From: an uncultured Erysipelotrichaceae bacterium
Lineage (GTDB): Bacteria > Bacillota_I > Bacilli_A > Erysipelotrichales > Coprobacillaceae
Direction: 5' to 3'
DNA length: 7,101 nt
NCBI GenBank assembly: GCA_945981915.1
Contig: CAMFRJ010000055.1
Coordinates: 1-7,101, forward strand
In this document: piece after piece, positions 5,674-7,101 of the stretch
How positions within the stretch are numbered: position 1 is the first letter of the stretch
Layout of the letters: each line of letters begins with the position of its first letter
Program-made: the position numbers and the translations under genes
The notes under the pieces: model-generated
Databases searched by the model: none
What the model was told of the DNA's origin: nothing
The model's input: the letters and a program-made list of their open reading frames with translations, nothing else

Positions 5674-7014
5674 ATGTTAACTGGAAAAAAAGTATTGGTC
5701 ATTGGTCTTGCCAGAAGTGGTAAGGCAGCTGTATCCTTATTACAAAAATTAAATGCGACAATTACGATCAATGAAGGAAAAGAATTAGAGAAGATTGATG
5801 GATATCAGGACTATTTAGATGCTGGTATTGAAATTGTTGCTGGTGGTCATCCTGATGAACTTTTTGAAAGAGATTTTGATTTTGTAGTGAAGAATCCAGG
5901 AATCAATTATCATAAACCTTTTATCTTAAGATTAAAGGAAAGAGGAATTCCTGTTTATACCGAAATAGAATTGGCTTATCAGTGTGCGAAAAAACAACAT
6001 TATATTGCTGTTACAGGAACAAATGGGAAAACAACAACAGTCACATTGATTTATGATATTTTAAAAGCACAATATGAACATGTTCATTTTGCAGGTAATA
6101 TCGGAAAACCATTATGTGATGTTGTTTTAGAAAATAATCTATTAGAACAAGAGGATCATTATATTGTGATTGAAATGTCTAATTTCCAATTATTAGATAT
6201 TGAAAAATTTAAACCTGAAATTGCAACAATTATTAATTTGACACCTGATCATCTAGATTATATGGCTTCTTTAGATGAGTATTATGCTTCTAAGATGAGA
6301 ATTTATGAAAACATGGAACGAGATGGATATTTTGTAGAAAATATTGATGATGAAACATTATCACAATATCTCAGTCAATATCCTGTTCCTTGTCAAAGAG
6401 TGACACAATCTTTGGATAAACAAGCGACTTGTATGATCAAAGATCAAGCGATTTATTATGGTGATGAACGATTACTTGATTTAGATGAAATCAAAATTGT
6501 AGGTAAACATAATGTTCAAAACATTATGTTAGCGAGTACAATCTGTAAATTAGCAGGTGTATCTCATCAGGTGATTCATGATGTTGTCGCTTCATTTAAA
6601 GGTGTTGAACATCGTATTGAATTTGTGAGAGAATACAATGGTGTTAAGGTCTACAATGATTCAAAAGCAACAAATACGGATGCATCAATCATTGCATTGA
6701 AAGCTTTTGAACAACCGGTGATCTTATTGATGGGTGGTTTTGATAAAGGGCTTGATTTGACAGAAATGGCAACTTATAATCCATCTATTTCACATTTAAT
6801 TACTTTTGGAGCTGCTGGACATCGATTTAAAGAAGATATGAAACATCCTGATAGTGTTGAAGTGAAGGATCTCAAGGCTGCTGTTGATTATGCTTTTGAG
6901 ATTGCTAAACCAGGAGATGTAATCTTACTTTCTCCATCAACAAGTTCTTTTGATGAATTTAGTGGGTATGAAGAAAGAGGAAGAGTATTTAAACAATTGG
7001 TTCTTGAAAAATAA
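5674..7014 (+). CDS. murD: UDP-N-acetylmuramoyl-L-alanine--D-glutamate ligase (MurD)
   Basis: MurD is the cytoplasmic ATP-dependent ligase that adds D-glutamate to UDP-MurNAc-L-alanine, the second amino acid step of the peptidoglycan precursor. This protein has 446 residues, normal for the family, in three domains. The amino-terminal UMP-binding domain starts with VLVIGLARSGKA (8-19). The central ATPase has the P-loop GTNGKTTT (115-122), GNIG (141-144), EMSNFQL (167-173) and NLTPDH (188-193). Lys207 in ASKMRIYE is the likely carbamylated, metal-bridging lysine. KHNVQN (278-283) and EHRIE (312-316) follow, and the carboxyl domain has NDSKATN (328-334), GGFDKG (354-359) and LLSPSTSSFDEF (418-429). 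Two positions differ from the commonest pattern (SSFQL is SNFQL; SPA is SPS), but no key residue is lost. It is the last gene of its unit and is followed closely by a terminator. Confidence 0.97.
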   Translation: MLTGKKVLVIGLARSGKAAVSLLQKLNATITINEGKELEKIDGYQDYLDAGIEIVAGGHPDELFERDFDFVVKNPGINYHKPFILRLKERGIPVYTEIELAYQCAKKQHYIAVTGTNGKTTTVTLIYDILKAQYEHVHFAGNIGKPLCDVVLENNLLEQEDHYIVIEMSNFQLLDIEKFKPEIATIINLTPDHLDYMASLDEYYASKMRIYENMERDGYFVENIDDETLSQYLSQYPVPCQRVTQSLDKQATCMIKDQAIYYGDERLLDLDEIKIVGKHNVQNIMLASTICKLAGVSHQVIHDVVASFKGVEHRIEFVREYNGVKVYNDSKATNTDASIIALKAFEQPVILLMGGFDKGLDLTEMATYNPSISHLITFGAAGHRFKEDMKHPDSVEVKDLKAAVDYAFEIAKPGDVILLSPSTSSFDEFSGYEERGRVFKQLVLEK

Positions 7015-7019
7015 AATTG

Positions 7020-7057
7020 ACTGTTGATTCAAAATAATCAACAGTTTTTTTATTTTT
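7020..7057 (+). terminator. Intrinsic terminator after murD
   Basis: ACTGTTGATT (7020-7029) and AATCAACAGT (7036-7045) make a perfect ten-pair stem with a six-base loop, followed by a run of seven Ts and further T-rich sequence to 7057. It begins six bases after the murD stop and ends the mraY-murD unit. Confidence 0.92.
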
Positions 7058-7093
7058 AAAAGAAAAAACAAATATTTTGGCATATAGATATGT

Positions 7094-7101
7094 GAGGAGG
7101 T
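7094..7101 (+). promoter_or_regulatory. Shine-Dalgarno of a gene starting beyond the window
   Basis: GAGGAGGT at the very end of the window is close to perfectly complementary to the 16S rRNA tail. A + strand gene should start within about ten bases past the edge. It follows a strong terminator by some 40 bases, so it needs its own promoter; the AT-rich sequence at 7058-7093 probably contains it, but I cannot assign clean -35 and -10 boxes. The identity of the gene is unknown. Confidence 0.6.

Noticed and set aside
7077..7082. TTGGCA as a -35 box for the next gene
   Set aside because: A -10 at normal spacing would fall on the Shine-Dalgarno at the window edge, so it cannot serve a gene starting just past 7101.

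Overview
The window is a densely coded stretch of a low-GC Gram-positive chromosome. AT-rich wobble positions, strong AGGAGG-type ribosome binding sites, short intergenic gaps and a YtqB-type MnmM enzyme point to Firmicutes. Roughly one third of the bases look like G or C by eye. A gut Erysipelotrichia-like lineage is my best guess, but this is inference. All eight genes lie on the + strand and leave little unexplained DNA. I see no mobile element, CRISPR array, tRNA or rRNA.

Region 1 (about 84-4251) looks like one five-gene transcription unit. In order it holds an LacY/NupG-like MFS transporter, a HAD hydrolase of the beta-phosphoglucomutase type, a hypoxanthine (deoxyinosine) DNA glycosylase of UDG family 6, a MATE exporter, and the tRNA wobble-uridine methyltransferase MnmM (YtqB). 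The genes are 17-19 bases apart or overlap (TAATG and TGATG junctions), and I see no convincing internal terminator. The mix is transport, metabolite phosphatase, DNA repair and tRNA modification, with no single obvious pathway.

Region 2 (about 4280-4624) is a single-gene unit with its own extended -10 promoter and a clear intrinsic terminator. It encodes an HPr-fold protein in which the phospho-accepting His15 is Tyr and the conserved Arg17 is Thr, while the Ser46 regulatory site and its surroundings are intact. It therefore cannot be an ordinary PTS phosphocarrier. It resembles the logic of Bacillus Crh, a regulatory HPr paralogue that also lacks His15. This is the most interesting item in the window.

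Region 3 (about 4634-7057) is a compact mraY-murD operon with its own promoter and terminator. It makes lipid I (MraY, membrane) and adds D-glutamate to UDP-MurNAc-L-Ala (MurD, cytoplasm). In many Firmicutes these genes sit inside a long division and cell-wall cluster; here they form a separate two-gene unit. The window ends exactly on a strong Shine-Dalgarno sequence for a further + strand gene.
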